Counted from the first letter of the stretch, positions 42,709-53,273 are shown. The stretch is DNA of 64,000 bases from Acidobacteriota bacterium (GCA_003577145.1 QEUP01000002.1:62001-126000); one strand, 5' to 3'. Numbers and translations are program-made. The notes: generated from the sequence alone by a model not told the origin.

Positions 42709-43689
42709 TCAGGAATCGGGATGGGCGTGGCGGCCGAGGCGGCGGCGCAGGTCGTCGTCGATCTCGCGGATACCCGGACCGGCGTGTGCCTCGCGAAGCT
42801 TCGCCAGCGTCGGGTGATCCTGTTCCCGTTCGCTGTCCCACTCGTCGGCGAAACGGCCCGAGACGACGTCGTCCACGAGCTGGCGCATGGTCGCCGCCAC
42901 GTCGAGGTGGTCGAAGCGGCCCCGCCGGGAGAGCTGACCGTACTGGCTGGTAGGTGAGTGATGATCGAGCTGCCTGACGAAGCCCTCTTCGCGGAGCAGC
43001 CGGTAGTTGCGCTCGATCTCGCCGGACAGGAACAGCTCGGTGAGGACGGCCTCCAGCGGGATGCCCTGTTCGGTCATGACCTCGACGAACGCAGTGTTCA
43101 CGTGGGTGAGCGCGGGCGACAGGAGCTGTTCCACCGACAAGTCGAGCACCGCCTCCTGCCGGGGGGTGAGCTCGATGGCGCCCTGTCCCAGTCCGCCGAT
43201 GGCCGCCGCGACCCCCAGCGTGCGCGGCAGGGCCCGGCCGGAGCGGTCGTGGTGGACCCCGACGGCGGTGATGAACCCGACGCCCTCCTGGTAGCAGAGA
43301 CGCACCTCCGGGCCGAGCATGCGCGGCGCCACCATCGCCACGTCACCGAGGGGTGGATCGAAGCGGCCGAAGGCGAGTGTGTAGCCGCTGGCAACGATGG
43401 TGAGGGCGTGGCCCCCGGGCTCGATGCCGAGCGTGGGGATGGCGTCGTCGGGGACGAGTAGGCAGATCACGTCGAAGCCGCTGGCGGCTTGGACGTCGGC
43501 GGCGTCGAAGCCGTCGGCGGCCGCCTCGTCCCTTGTCTCGTCGGCGCGTACGCAGACCGTCACATCCAGGCCCGAGTCGCGCATGTTCAGCGCCCATGAG
43601 CGGCCCTGGTTGCCGTAGCCGACGACCGCCACGCGGGCGCCGTCGAGGACACCCGGCTCAGCGTCGACCTCGTACCAGATCTTCGTCAT
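42709..43689 (-). CDS. divergent ketol-acid reductoisomerase homologue
   Basis: A 326-residue KARI-fold protein of class I length. The Rossmann motif is GYGNQG (residues 24-29) and the knotted C-terminal domain has LDLSVEQ with Asp183 and Glu187 where KARI binds magnesium. Several conserved residues differ: the AHG His is Ser101 (VASGYTLAFG), and the E-x3-E pair of the second metal motif is not intact (TELFLSGE). APRMLGPEVR replaces APKGPGHxVR. Stand-alone gene, not beside ilvBN or leuABCD. It is probably a paralogue with another substrate. Confidence 0.8.
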   Translation of the reverse strand: MTKIWYEVDAEPGVLDGARVAVVGYGNQGRSWALNMRDSGLDVTVCVRADETRDEAAADGFDAADVQAASGFDVICLLVPDDAIPTLGIEPGGHALTIVASGYTLAFGRFDPPLGDVAMVAPRMLGPEVRLCYQEGVGFITAVGVHHDRSGRALPRTLGVAAAIGGLGQGAIELTPRQEAVLDLSVEQLLSPALTHVNTAFVEVMTEQGIPLEAVLTELFLSGEIERNYRLLREEGFVRQLDHHSPTSQYGQLSRRGRFDHLDVAATMRQLVDDVVSGRFADEWDSEREQDHPTLAKLREAHAGPGIREIDDDLRRRLGRHAHPDS

Positions 43690-43849
43690 CGCTCCCCCTG
43701 GGCCCACCGGTCGATCTGCCCGCCGGCAGTTGTCCGGGGCGTTGGTCTCACCCGACGCGCTTTCCGGCCCCTGGCAGAACCGGGTGGCGGGAAGCACAGT
43801 ACTGTCTGGCGGCGGCGGACGATCGTAGGAGCCGCCGGCGAGGTGGGGG

Positions 43850-46180
43850 ATGACCGTTCCCAGGAAGGCTCTCGGCGCTGTGTTCGGACGGCGTCTGCCC
43901 AACACCGAAGGCTCGCTCGAGACCGCCGGGATCGACGGGACCGTCGTCATCGGCCGTGACGGCTACGGCGTACCCCATGTCGAGGCCGCCACCGATGCCG
44001 ACGCCTGGTTCGGGGCGGCCTTCGCCCAGGCCCAGGATCGCAGCTTCCAGCTCGAGCTGTTCCTGCGCCTCACCAGGGGCACGCTGGCCGAGCTGATCGG
44101 GAGCCAGGGCGTACCGATGGACCGGCTGATGCGACGCATCGGCCTGCGACGGGCCGCCGAAGCGCAGTCGCTGAACCAACCGGAGCACCTCCTCGACGTG
44201 TGCGCCGCCTTTGCCCGCGGCATCAACGCCGGCAACCGGCTCGGCAACCCGAAGGTGGCTCACGAGCTCAAGTTGCTCGCGTCCCGCCCCTCCGACTGGG
44301 ACGCCGTCGACGTGCTCGGTATCGCCAAGCTCGTCGGGTTCATGCTCTCCACTCCGTGGCTGTCCAAGCTCGCCCGGCTCCGCATCTGCGAAGCCGACGG
44401 GATCGAGGCCGTCGGCTCGCTCGAACCCGACTACGGCGCCGACCACCCTCTCACCAGTCCCTACGGTCAACCTGCCGGTCAGGCCGCCGACCGGCTGACC
44501 GAGGAGCTGGCCTCGGTCCAGTCGTTGCTCGGTGTACCCGGTGGGTCCAACAACTGGGTGATCGGCGCCGATCACACAGCCACCGGCTTCCCGATCGTCG
44601 CGAGCGACCCGCATCTCGCTCCAAGCGTCCCACCGCCGTGGTATCTCATGCAGCTCCGCACGCCACGGTGGGCTGGTGCCGGGGCCGGCTTCGTCGGCGC
44701 GCCGGGCATCGTCATCGGCCACAACGGTCATGGCGCCTGGGGGGTCACCAACGGGATGGCCGACATCGTCGACCTGTTCATGGAGGAAGTAGGCCCCGAT
44801 GGCCGCAGCGTCCGGGAGGGCGACGAGTTCAAGCCCTGCGAGGTGCTGCAGGAGACGATCGGTGTGAGAGGCGGCCGAGCCCTCCAGGAGGAGGTCCTCA
44901 TCACCCGGAGAGGTCCCGTCATCGGGCCCGCGCTCGAGGGCGAGGTCGGCGCGCTCTCGATGAGCGCCACCTGGCTGTCGGATCGGCCGGTGCGCGGCTT
45001 CTTCGAAGTGCTCACCGCGACCGGCTTCGAGGAGTTCCGTCAGGCGTTCGCGGCGTGGCCGAGCGCCTCGCTCAACGTCGTCTACGGCGACGCCGACGGG
45101 GCCGTCGGCTGGCAGTACGCGGGTGAGGTGCCAAGACGAGAGCGGGGTTTCGGGTTCGTCGTCTCGGACGGCACCGACCCCGAATGCGGTTGGAAGGACA
45201 CCCCGGTGCCGTTCGAGGACATGCCCTACAGCCTCGGCGGGGATGCGCACTTCGTCGCCACCGCCAACAACGAGCCCATCCCCGACGACGAGGGGCCGTA
45301 TCTCGGGATGGACTGGACCATGGGCTACCGCGCCGAGCGGATCCGTCGACTGCTGACCAGCCGCGACGGCTGGGACGTCGATTCGGTGATGGCCATGCAG
45401 ATGGACACAGCCTCGGTGCTCTGGGAGGAGGTGCGCGACGCATTTGCCTCGGCCAAGGCGTCATCGCCCGATGCCGACCACGCCCTGCGGCTTCTCGGCA
45501 GCTGGGATGGCGACATGGCAGTCGACTCCCCGGCAGCCGCGGTGTTCGCGCTGACCGTTGCCGAGATGAGCGAGCGGATCACTCGGCGCAAGGCGCCCAA
45601 CTCCTGGCGCTGGGCCCTGGGACAAGGGGAGAACCGCTTCCTCGCCATGAGTGGCTATGGAACCCGGCGATGGGGCCACACCGCCGAGTTGATCGTCGAC
45701 CAGCCCGAGGGTTGGTTCGAGCGGGGCTGGCCCGAGGAGATCGGTGAGGCACTGGGTGCGGTCGTCTCCCGTCTGAGGAGCGAGAAGGGCGACGACCCGG
45801 CAGGTTGGGGCTGGGGGTACGTGCGTCCCCTGACCTTCAAGCACCCGCTGTCGTCGGTGCCCGGCCTGGCGAGGGCCTTCGATCTCGGCCCCCTCCCCTG
45901 GGGCGGTGACGCCACAACGATCAGCATGGCCGCCAACCACCCGCTCGAACCGACGAGCTCACCGATCGTCGTAGCCAACATGCGCGCGACGATGCCGGTC
46001 GGGCAGTGGGAGCGGGCCCGCTTCGTGCTCGCTGGTGGCCAGTCCGGCAATCCGTGCTCACCTCACTACGACGACCAGTACGAGCTCTGGCGCAAGGGCG
46101 AGGGCATCCCGATCGCCTGGACCGAACAGGAGGTGCGCTCAGCCGCCCAGCACACGCTCACCCTGGAGCCGGGGGGCTGA
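43850..46180 (+). CDS. penicillin acylase family Ntn-hydrolase
   Basis: A 776-residue Ntn-hydrolase precursor of the penicillin/acyl-homoserine-lactone acylase family. The self-cleavage and nucleophile site is GGSNNW with Ser233, followed by SDPHLAPSVPPPWY; GFVGAPGIVIGHNGHGAWGVTN and NVVYGDADGAVGWQYAG are conserved blocks. After maturation residues 1-232 would be the alpha chain. No signal peptide, unlike the exported enzymes, so it may be cytoplasmic or the start may be misjudged. The substrate is an amide of unknown type. Confidence 0.9.
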   Translation: MTVPRKALGAVFGRRLPNTEGSLETAGIDGTVVIGRDGYGVPHVEAATDADAWFGAAFAQAQDRSFQLELFLRLTRGTLAELIGSQGVPMDRLMRRIGLRRAAEAQSLNQPEHLLDVCAAFARGINAGNRLGNPKVAHELKLLASRPSDWDAVDVLGIAKLVGFMLSTPWLSKLARLRICEADGIEAVGSLEPDYGADHPLTSPYGQPAGQAADRLTEELASVQSLLGVPGGSNNWVIGADHTATGFPIVASDPHLAPSVPPPWYLMQLRTPRWAGAGAGFVGAPGIVIGHNGHGAWGVTNGMADIVDLFMEEVGPDGRSVREGDEFKPCEVLQETIGVRGGRALQEEVLITRRGPVIGPALEGEVGALSMSATWLSDRPVRGFFEVLTATGFEEFRQAFAAWPSASLNVVYGDADGAVGWQYAGEVPRRERGFGFVVSDGTDPECGWKDTPVPFEDMPYSLGGDAHFVATANNEPIPDDEGPYLGMDWTMGYRAERIRRLLTSRDGWDVDSVMAMQMDTASVLWEEVRDAFASAKASSPDADHALRLLGSWDGDMAVDSPAAAVFALTVAEMSERITRRKAPNSWRWALGQGENRFLAMSGYGTRRWGHTAELIVDQPEGWFERGWPEEIGEALGAVVSRLRSEKGDDPAGWGWGYVRPLTFKHPLSSVPGLARAFDLGPLPWGGDATTISMAANHPLEPTSSPIVVANMRATMPVGQWERARFVLAGGQSGNPCSPHYDDQYELWRKGEGIPIAWTEQEVRSAAQHTLTLEPGG

Positions 46181-46196
46181 GCGGAGCAGCGACGCC

Positions 46197-46216
46197 GTGG
46201 CCGGCCCGCGGGCCAC
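46197..46216. terminator. hairpin between convergent genes
   Basis: GTGGCC GGCCCGCG GGCCAC: perfect arms, with an inner GGCCCGCGGGCC palindrome, in the 41-bp gap between the acylase and the aminotransferase. It has no U-run; possible bidirectional terminator. Confidence 0.4.
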
Positions 46217-46221
46217 CGCCG

Positions 46222-47541
46222 TCAGCGCCGGTCCACCCGGTGCAGGGCTTCCATGACGATCTCCAGGCCACGATCGGCCTCGGTGTCGCTCACCGACATC
46301 GGGGGAGCGATCCGGAGGCAGTTCCCGTACAGGCCACCTCGGCCGATCAGCAAACCGCCCGATCGGGTCAACTCCATCACCTCGGCTGCGGTGTCACTCG
46401 CCGGTTCGTAGCCGTCGGGCTCGACCAACTCCAGCCCTATCATCAGTCCCCGGCCCCTCACCTCGCCCACCACGGCCATCTCCGACGTGGCGTTCCTGAG
46501 CTCTTCGATCATCCGGGACCCGACTCGCTTCGTGTTCTCCTGCAGGCCGTGCTCGAGCATGTAGCGCAGGTTGGCGAGGGCACCTGCGGTCGCCAGGGGA
46601 TTGCCGCCGAAGGTGGAGATGTGGTTGGCGTCGAGGGCGTCCATGATCTCGGCCCGGGCGACCACGCCGCCGATCGCCAAGCCGTTGCCGAGCCCCTTGG
46701 CGAAGGTCAACAGGTCGGGGACGACGCCGTGGGCCTCGTATCCCCAGAAGTGCTCTCCTGTACGACCCCACCCGGTCTGCACCTCGTCGGAGATGAGCAG
46801 TGCCCCGTGGTCGCGCAGCACCTCGGCCATCGCTCCGAGGAACCCGTCGGGGGGGACGACGAAGCCGCCCACACCCTGCACCGGTTCGGCGATCATGCAG
46901 GCGAGGTCCCCGGCGGTCTGGTAGGCGATCACGTCCCGCAGATCGTTCACGCAGGCGGCGGTGTAGTCGGCATCCTCCAGATCCTTGAACGGGCTGCGAA
47001 AGCGGTACCCGCCGTGCACGTAGTGAACCGAGAGGGGGCTGAAGTTCGAGGCCGACCAGCTGCGGTTGCCGGTGACGCCCATCGCTGCGAACGAGCGCCC
47101 GTGGTAGCTGTTGCGCAACGCCAGCACCTGGTTGGAACGGCGGTAGTTCGTCGCCAGCATCAGCGCCGCGTCGGTGGCCTCGGTGCCGGAGGTCGTGAAG
47201 AACACCTTGGCGTCAGGTATGCCTGATCGGCTTGTGATCTCCTCTGCCAGCTCGATCATCGGCTCGATCAGATAGAGGGTCGACGTGTGGAGGATCCGTC
47301 CGGCCTGATCCCGTATCGCCTCGACCACCGCGGGGACGTTGTGACCCGAGAGGGTGGTGAGGATGCCGCCGAAGAAGTCCAGATAGCGCCGACCCTCTGC
47401 GTCGCTCACCCAGCAGCCTTCGCCGTCGACCAGCTCGATCGGGTGCTGGTAGTACAGCGCCAGCCACGACGGCAGCACCGCCCGGTGGCGATCCAGCAGG
47501 CCGGCGTGCACGCCGGGGGAGGTGCTCGTGGCGGGTATCAC
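46222..47541 (-). CDS. class III aminotransferase (putrescine/GABA/alanine-glyoxylate type)
   Basis: A 439-residue PLP enzyme. Motifs are [43 protein letters not shown] and the PLP Lys in [13 protein letters not shown]. The N-terminus [18 protein letters not shown] resembles alanine-glyoxylate/beta-alanine-type aminotransferases. The GTG at 47541 gives a normal length; the upstream open frame is not conserved in character. Divergent from potADBC, which suggests it processes an imported amine such as putrescine or its product (inference). Confidence 0.9.
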   Translation of the reverse strand: MIPATSTSPGVHAGLLDRHRAVLPSWLALYYQHPIELVDGEGCWVSDAEGRRYLDFFGGILTTLSGHNVPAVVEAIRDQAGRILHTSTLYLIEPMIELAEEITSRSGIPDAKVFFTTSGTEATDAALMLATNYRRSNQVLALRNSYHGRSFAAMGVTGNRSWSASNFSPLSVHYVHGGYRFRSPFKDLEDADYTAACVNDLRDVIAYQTAGDLACMIAEPVQGVGGFVVPPDGFLGAMAEVLRDHGALLISDEVQTGWGRTGEHFWGYEAHGVVPDLLTFAKGLGNGLAIGGVVARAEIMDALDANHISTFGGNPLATAGALANLRYMLEHGLQENTKRVGSRMIEELRNATSEMAVVGEVRGRGLMIGLELVEPDGYEPASDTAAEVMELTRSGGLLIGRGGLYGNCLRIAPPMSVSDTEADRGLEIVMEALHRVDRR

Positions 47542-47749
47542 GTCACTTGGTTGCCTTCCTGCCTCAGCCGACGGCAACTGGCGAACAGCTATGAAGGTGC
47601 GTCGGCGCTGGAAACGACCAGCCACCGATTGTGGGTCCGGTATGGTGGCAGCGGCAAGCGATTCGGTCGCCGACATGGGATGCGGTGACGGAATTGCTTG
47701 TCGTGAGGGTTCGTTCCCGGGACTCTCTGCGACGTATTCGGGGGAAAGT
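47542..47749. promoter_or_regulatory. divergent promoter region of aminotransferase and potADBC
   Basis: A 208-bp gap between divergent genes, expected to hold both promoters. GGGGAAAG before the ATG at 47750 is the potA ribosome binding site. No operator palindrome is evident. Confidence 0.4.
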
Positions 47750-48955
47750 ATGGGTGACGAAGGTGTGGAGCCCGAGGAGTCGGCCACTGCGGTAGCAGCA
47801 GCCGGTGCCGGGTCGCGTGACACGATCGAGCTCGATCGCGTGACCAAGACCTTCGGTGATCAGATCGCCGTCAACGATGTCGGCTTCGGGATCGCAGAAG
47901 GCGAGTTCTTCTCGCTGCTCGGCCCCTCCGGGTGCGGCAAGACGACGACTCTGCGGATGATCGCCGGCTTCGAGGTCCCGACCAGCGGCTCGATCCGCCT
48001 GGCCGGAGCCGACGTGTCCCACGTGCCGCCCTACAAGCGAAACGTCAACACGGTGTTCCAGCACTACGCGCTGTTTCCCCACATGACGGTGCGCAACAAC
48101 GTGGCCTTCGGGCCCCGGTCCAAGAAGGTTCCCAAGGCCGATGCCAGGTCCCGGGCCGACGAGGTGATCCGTGTGGTCCGCATGGAGGACTTCGCCGACC
48201 GCAAGCCCGGCCAGCTCTCGGGTGGCCAGCAACAGCGCGTGGCACTTGCCCGCGCGTTGGTGAACTACCCGACCGCCTTGCTCCTCGACGAGCCGCTCGG
48301 CGCGCTCGATCTCAAGCTTCGCCAGGCGATGCAGCTCGAGCTCAAGCGGATCCAACGTGAGGTGGGCATCACCTTCGTGTACGTCACCCACGACCAAGAG
48401 GAAGCACTCACCATGAGCGACAGGATCGCGGTGATGAGCGAAGGCCGCGTCGAGCAGATCGGCTCGCCGACCGAGATCTACGACGCGCCCGCGACGGTCT
48501 TCGTGGCGGGTTTCATCGGTCAGGCGAACCTGTGGCCCTGCACGGTCGTGGGGGCACGCAACGGCACGACCAGCGTCGAGGCCCTCGGCGCGACGCTGAC
48601 GGCCCCGAGCGACGAGGCATCTCCCGAGGGCGAAGCGACGCTGATGGTCAGGCCGGAGAGGGTGCGCGTCTCGGCGACTGACCCGAGGCCCGCCCCCGGC
48701 GTGAACGCGACCGTCACGGACCTGGTCTTCCAGGGCCCTGTCATCAGGCTCGCACTCGCGGCTGCTGACGGAAGCGAGATCGTGGCCCACGTGGGTTCTG
48801 ATCATGATCTGCCATTCCTCCGGCCGGGCGATGAGGTGACGGCCAGCTGGGACACGGGAGCCGGCCGGGTTCTGCCCGGGCGGCCCCCGGCAATGGATGC
48901 AGATGATTACTTCGACGAGGAGCTCGCCGAGGACTGGGAGAGTGCGCCTCGGTGA
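47750..48955 (+). CDS. potA: spermidine/putrescine ABC transporter ATP-binding protein
   Basis: A 401-residue ABC ATPase. Walker [10 protein letters not shown] (residues 58-66), signature [15 protein letters not shown], Walker [13 protein letters not shown]-loop in VTHDQEEA, and a C-terminal TOBE-type domain (residues about 290-380) that is usual in PotA. First gene of potA-potD-potB-potC. ATG at 47750 with GGGGAAAG upstream. Specificity for polyamines rests on the PotD-like binding protein and gene order. Confidence 0.93.
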   Translation: MGDEGVEPEESATAVAAAGAGSRDTIELDRVTKTFGDQIAVNDVGFGIAEGEFFSLLGPSGCGKTTTLRMIAGFEVPTSGSIRLAGADVSHVPPYKRNVNTVFQHYALFPHMTVRNNVAFGPRSKKVPKADARSRADEVIRVVRMEDFADRKPGQLSGGQQQRVALARALVNYPTALLLDEPLGALDLKLRQAMQLELKRIQREVGITFVYVTHDQEEALTMSDRIAVMSEGRVEQIGSPTEIYDAPATVFVAGFIGQANLWPCTVVGARNGTTSVEALGATLTAPSDEASPEGEATLMVRPERVRVSATDPRPAPGVNATVTDLVFQGPVIRLALAAADGSEIVAHVGSDHDLPFLRPGDEVTASWDTGAGRVLPGRPPAMDADDYFDEELAEDWESAPR

Positions 48956-48989
48956 ACCCGGGCGCGGTACTGCCAAGGAGGACACCGCA

Positions 48990-50177
48990 ATGACCGATAA
49001 CCGAGAGCTGGAGGCCCTGGTGCGGAGGCAGCTGCAAGCGAGCTGGACGAGACGGGGCTTCCTCGGTCGCGCCGGGCTCGCAGCAGGGATGCTCGCCGTC
49101 GGCCCCGGCGTCCTGGCTGCCTGCGGCAGCGACGACGACAGCGAGGGTGGCGGTGACGGAGAGACCGAGAGGACCGAGTCCGACACTCTCCGCATCTCGA
49201 ACTGGCCGTTGTACATCGACGCCGAGACCATCCCCGCCTTCCAGGACGAGACGGGGCTCACCGTCGAGTACACCGAGGACGTCAACGACAACGAGGAGTA
49301 CTTCGCCAAGATCCGCGAACCGCTCAGCCGTGGCCAGGACATCGGCGCTGACCTGTTCATAGTCACCGACTTCTTGGTGGCCCGCCTGATCGAGCTCGGC
49401 TGGTTGGCCGAGTACGACTCGGCCAACGTGCCCAACAAGGCCAACCTCGTCGACTCCCTCGCCCACGTCGACTACGACCCCGAACGCAAGTACAGCCTCC
49501 CCTGGTTCTCGGGATTCACTGCGATGGCCTACAACATCGACCTGACCGGTGAGGAGATCACCACCACGGAGGCGCTGTTCGACCCCAAGTACCGGGGCAA
49601 GGTCACGATGTTCAGCGACATGCGCGACGCCCTGGGCATGGTGATCCTGATGGACAAGGGCAGCCTCGATGACCTCACCGAGGCCGACATCCAGGCGGCT
49701 GCCGACCGTGTGGCCGCCGCCAAGGACGAGGGCCAGATCCGTCGCTTCACCGGCAACGACTACGGCGACGACCTGGTGGCGGGCAACGTGGCGGTCTGTC
49801 AGGCCTACTCCGGTGACGTGGCCCAGCTCCAGCTCGACAACCCCAACTTGAGGTTCGTGCTCCCTGAGACCGGTGGCCTGCTGTTCTCGGACAACATGGT
49901 CATGCCGACCACCACCGAGAACATCGTCGGTGCCGAGAAGTGGATGGACTTCGTCTATGACCCGGCGAACAACGCGCGGCTCACCGCCGAGGTGCAGTTC
50001 ATCCCGCCGGTTCAGCAGACGGGAGAAGAGCTGGAGAAGATCGATCCCGAGCTGGCAGCCAACCCGCTGATCAACCCGCCCGAGTCCGAGATGGCCAAGG
50101 CATTCGTCTTCCCGACGCTGACCGAGGAGGAAGAAGTCACCTACACCGACATCTACACCCAGGTGACCGCCAGCTGA
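48990..50177 (+). CDS. potD: polyamine-binding lipoprotein
   Basis: A 395-residue solute-binding protein with a twin-arginine motif (RRGFLG, Arg21-Arg22) and lipobox LAAC (Cys45), hence Tat export and lipid anchoring. Mature domain landmarks are ISNWPLYIDAETIPAFQ, FIVTDFLVARL and YSLPWFSGFTAMAYN, as in PotD/PotF. AAGGAGG lies before the ATG. Located between potA and potB. Confidence 0.93.
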   Translation: MTDNRELEALVRRQLQASWTRRGFLGRAGLAAGMLAVGPGVLAACGSDDDSEGGGDGETERTESDTLRISNWPLYIDAETIPAFQDETGLTVEYTEDVNDNEEYFAKIREPLSRGQDIGADLFIVTDFLVARLIELGWLAEYDSANVPNKANLVDSLAHVDYDPERKYSLPWFSGFTAMAYNIDLTGEEITTTEALFDPKYRGKVTMFSDMRDALGMVILMDKGSLDDLTEADIQAAADRVAAAKDEGQIRRFTGNDYGDDLVAGNVAVCQAYSGDVAQLQLDNPNLRFVLPETGGLLFSDNMVMPTTTENIVGAEKWMDFVYDPANNARLTAEVQFIPPVQQTGEELEKIDPELAANPLINPPESEMAKAFVFPTLTEEEEVTYTDIYTQVTAS

Positions 50178-50205
50178 CCAGCCGCCACCGGCCGGGACAG
50201 ATCGC

Positions 50206-51081
50206 GTGCGCGGAACAGCCACAGGGGGAGCAAAGCGGAGCAGATCGGCCCCCTACCTGCTGGGGCTGCCCGCGCTCGCCTATCTGGGGATCTTCTTCGT
50301 CATACCGCTGGTGACCCTGCTGAAGATGAGCCTCTCGACCAACGTCGGCTCGGTGTACGAGCCGACGATGGTGCTCGACTGGCACTGGGCGAACTACTCC
50401 GACGCCTTCAGCAGCTACGGGGCCCAGTTCAGCCGCTCCTTCCTCTACGCGGGTATCGCCACGGTGCTCGCCCTGCTGCTGGGCTACCCGCTCGCCTACG
50501 TGATCGCCTTCAGAGCAGGCCGGTACAAGAACCTGCTGCTCGGGTTGGTGATCCTCCCGTTCTTCGTCACCTTCCTCGTCCGGACGCTCGCCTGGAAGAC
50601 GATCCTCTCCGACACGGGCTGGGTCGTGAGCCTGTTCGACCTGCTCCACGTGCCCATGCCCGACGGGCGTCTCCTCAGTACCAGCTGGGCGGTCGTGTTC
50701 GGCCTCACCTACAACTTCCTGCCGTTCATGGTCCTGCCCATCTACGTGAGCCTCGAGAAGATCGAGCTCTCACTCGTCGACGCTGCCAAGGACCTCTACT
50801 CAGCACCGTGGCGGGCTTTCCGCGCGGTGGTACTACCGCTTTCGCTGCCCGGCGTGTTCGCCGGCACCTTGTTGACCTTCATCCCTGCCGCGGGTGACTT
50901 CATCAACGCCCAGTACCTCGGCAGCGCGCAGAACGCGATGATCGGCACGGTGATACAGAAGCAGTTCATCGTCGTGAAGGACTACCCCGCTGCAGCAGCG
51001 CTGTCGTTCGTGTTGATGGCGATGATCCTCGTCGGAGTGCTCGTCTATGCCCGGGTTCTCGGTACAGAGGAATTGACGTGA
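50206..51081 (+). CDS. potB: polyamine ABC transporter permease
   Basis: A 291-residue inner-membrane permease with six hydrophobic segments and the EAA-type loop LVDAAKDLYSAPWRAFRAVV that contacts the ATPase. ILPFFVTFLVRTLAWKTIL is typical of PotB. GTG start; its end overlaps potC by four bases (GTGA). Confidence 0.93.
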   Translation: MRGTATGGAKRSRSAPYLLGLPALAYLGIFFVIPLVTLLKMSLSTNVGSVYEPTMVLDWHWANYSDAFSSYGAQFSRSFLYAGIATVLALLLGYPLAYVIAFRAGRYKNLLLGLVILPFFVTFLVRTLAWKTILSDTGWVVSLFDLLHVPMPDGRLLSTSWAVVFGLTYNFLPFMVLPIYVSLEKIELSLVDAAKDLYSAPWRAFRAVVLPLSLPGVFAGTLLTFIPAAGDFINAQYLGSAQNAMIGTVIQKQFIVVKDYPAAAALSFVLMAMILVGVLVYARVLGTEELT

Positions 51082-51944
51082 CCACGCTCGGAACCCGGCC
51101 ACCGGAGACGACACCGCCGGCTCCTCCTCCCACCGGTGCCGCCCCCTCGCCGTCACCGCTGCGCCGCGTCGGGCCGTGGCTGCTCAACGGCTATGCCGGT
51201 GCCGTCGTGTTCATCCTCTTCCTCCCGATCCTGGTGATCATCCTGTTCTCGTTCAACGACCCGGTGGGCAAGTTCAACTTCGTGTGGAAGGGCTTCTCGC
51301 TCGAGGCGTGGCAGGACCCGTTCAAATACGAGCCGCTGGTGGACGCCATGATCGTGAGCCTCGAGGTCGCCGCGGTGTCGACGGTCATATCCGCGGTGCT
51401 GGGTACGCTCATCGCCGTGGCGTTGGTCCGCTACCGCTTCACCGGAAGCGGCGCCACCAACACGTTCTTGGTACTGCCTCTCACCACCCCCGAAGTTGTC
51501 ATGGGGGCCTCGTTGCTCACGTTGTTCCTGGACCTGAACTGGGCGACGGGGTTCTGGACCATCGTCATCGCGCACGCGATGTTCCAGATCAGCTTCGTGG
51601 CCCTCACCGTCAAGGCGCGCGTGCGCGGCTTCGACTGGTCCCTCGAGGACGCCGCCATGGACCTCGGCGCCACACCGCTGAGGACGTTCCTGCGAGTTAC
51701 GTTTCCCTTGATCCTGCCAGGGGTGGTCGCTGCCGCGATGCTCTCGTTCGCGCTGTCGATGGACGACTTCATAATCACGTTGTTCAACAGCGGCAACGAG
51801 GTCACCTATCCGTTGTTCGTCAACAACGCCGCCAAGACGGCCCTGCCGCCCCAGATCAACGTGATGGCCACGCTGATCATGCTCGCCAGCCTGGTGGTGA
51901 TCGGCTTGAGCCAGATCTACACGCGCTGGCGCACACGCGGGTGA
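51078..51944 (+). CDS. potC: polyamine ABC transporter permease
   Basis: A 288-residue permease with six transmembrane segments, the EAA loop LEDAAMDLGATPLRTFLRV, and LSFALSMDDFIITLF near the C-terminus, all typical of PotC. A Pro-rich N-terminal tail of about 30 residues precedes the first helix. Coupled to potB. Confidence 0.93.
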   Translation: MTTLGTRPPETTPPAPPPTGAAPSPSPLRRVGPWLLNGYAGAVVFILFLPILVIILFSFNDPVGKFNFVWKGFSLEAWQDPFKYEPLVDAMIVSLEVAAVSTVISAVLGTLIAVALVRYRFTGSGATNTFLVLPLTTPEVVMGASLLTLFLDLNWATGFWTIVIAHAMFQISFVALTVKARVRGFDWSLEDAAMDLGATPLRTFLRVTFPLILPGVVAAAMLSFALSMDDFIITLFNSGNEVTYPLFVNNAAKTALPPQINVMATLIMLASLVVIGLSQIYTRWRTRG

Positions 51945-51983
51945 GGGGTAGACTCCGCCAGGATCTGCCAAGGGGTCGAATGC

Positions 51984-53273
51984 ATGCGCTACGTGGCTGC
52001 CGCCTGTCTGCTGTTGGCTCTCGTCGTTGCAGGGTGCAGCGACAGCGACGACACGGAGGCGACCACCACCTCCGACCGGCGCGACGAGTTCCGACCCGAG
52101 GACGAGCAGTCCGTACCCGACGTCGAAGGCGTCGAGGTCAGCTACTACACGCCCCCTGACGCGCTGGCCGAGGGTGAACCGGGCGACATCCTCTCGAAGG
52201 AGCCGATCGAGATCCCGGCGACCACGAACGGTCAGGCCTGGAAGATCACCTACGTGTCGACGGTGCCCAGCGGCGATCTCGTGCCCGTCACCGGGGTCAT
52301 CGTGCGACCTGACGGCGAACCTCCCGAGGGCGGCTTCCCCGTCGTGTCCTGGGCGCACGGAACCACCGGAGTTGGCGACCAGTGCGCGCCTTCCAACACC
52401 ACGCCGTTCACCTTCCTCGGCATGGAGGACCTGGTGAACTCCGGCATCGCAGTAGCTGCCACCGACTACATCGGGCTGGGTACCGACGGTCAGCACCCGT
52501 ACCTGGTCGGTGAGGCGTCGGGTGCATCGGTGATCGACATCGTGAGGGCCGCCCAGGGCCCCGACGGGGTGGATGCCGCCAACGACGTGGTGGTCTGGGG
52601 CTACTCCCAGGGTGGCCAAGCGGCGTTGTTCGTCCGCGAGATGGCGCCGGACTACGACCCCGAGCTCAACATCTTGGGCATCGTGGCCACCGCACCCGTG
52701 ACGGACCTGGGGACGTTCCTCCAGCAGGCTGCGACCAACAGCGAGGTGTTCCCGTTCTTCGCCGAGGCAATCGCCACCTGGAGCACCGTCTACGAGCAGG
52801 TGGACCTCTCGCAGATCGTCGAGCCCGAGGCCGTGGAGAAGTTCCGCCTGGTCAACCTGGCGTGCACCGGCGGTGTGGCAGAGGCTGCCGAAGGCGTCGA
52901 TGTCCAGTCACTGTTCAAAGAACAGCCCGAGGACGTCGAGGATTGGGCGAAGATCGTCGAGATGAACACAGCCATCCCCACCGAGGGCTCGGTGCCGATG
53001 CTCATCAGCCACGGCGACGCCGACACGATCGTGCCCATCGAGGGCACGCTCACGACGGTGCAGATCATGTGTGAGGACGGTGAGGACGTCCTGTTCCTAC
53101 GTGACCCGAGCTGGGACCACACCGGAGCCTGGTTGCTCACCGTCAACGATGTCGTCGCCTGGATAGAGGCCCGCTTTGCCGGCGAGCCCGCTCCAAACAA
53201 CTGCGACGAAGTGCTCGCGCAGATCACGACGACGACGTCGGCGGCGAGCAGCGCAACGCCTCAAGACCAGTGA
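51984..53273 (+). CDS. secreted lipase-like lipoprotein 1
   Basis: A 429-residue lipoprotein (lipobox VAGC, Cys18) with an alpha/beta-hydrolase domain of the secretory lipase (LIP) family. It has VSWAHGTTGVGDQCAPS, the nucleophile elbow GYSQGG, an acid in ISHGDADTIVP and a candidate His in SWDHTGA. A Ser/Thr tail closes the protein. It overlaps a paralogue by four bases (GTGA). Probably an extracellular esterase or lipase. Confidence 0.9.
   Translation: MRYVAAACLLLALVVAGCSDSDDTEATTTSDRRDEFRPEDEQSVPDVEGVEVSYYTPPDALAEGEPGDILSKEPIEIPATTNGQAWKITYVSTVPSGDLVPVTGVIVRPDGEPPEGGFPVVSWAHGTTGVGDQCAPSNTTPFTFLGMEDLVNSGIAVAATDYIGLGTDGQHPYLVGEASGASVIDIVRAAQGPDGVDAANDVVVWGYSQGGQAALFVREMAPDYDPELNILGIVATAPVTDLGTFLQQAATNSEVFPFFAEAIATWSTVYEQVDLSQIVEPEAVEKFRLVNLACTGGVAEAAEGVDVQSLFKEQPEDVEDWAKIVEMNTAIPTEGSVPMLISHGDADTIVPIEGTLTTVQIMCEDGEDVLFLRDPSWDHTGAWLLTVNDVVAWIEARFAGEPAPNNCDEVLAQITTTTSAASSATPQDQ

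Noticed and set aside
42709-43689. Canonical ilvC
   Set aside because: Key residues differ (Ser101 for the conserved His, broken second metal motif) and no branched-chain biosynthesis genes adjoin it.
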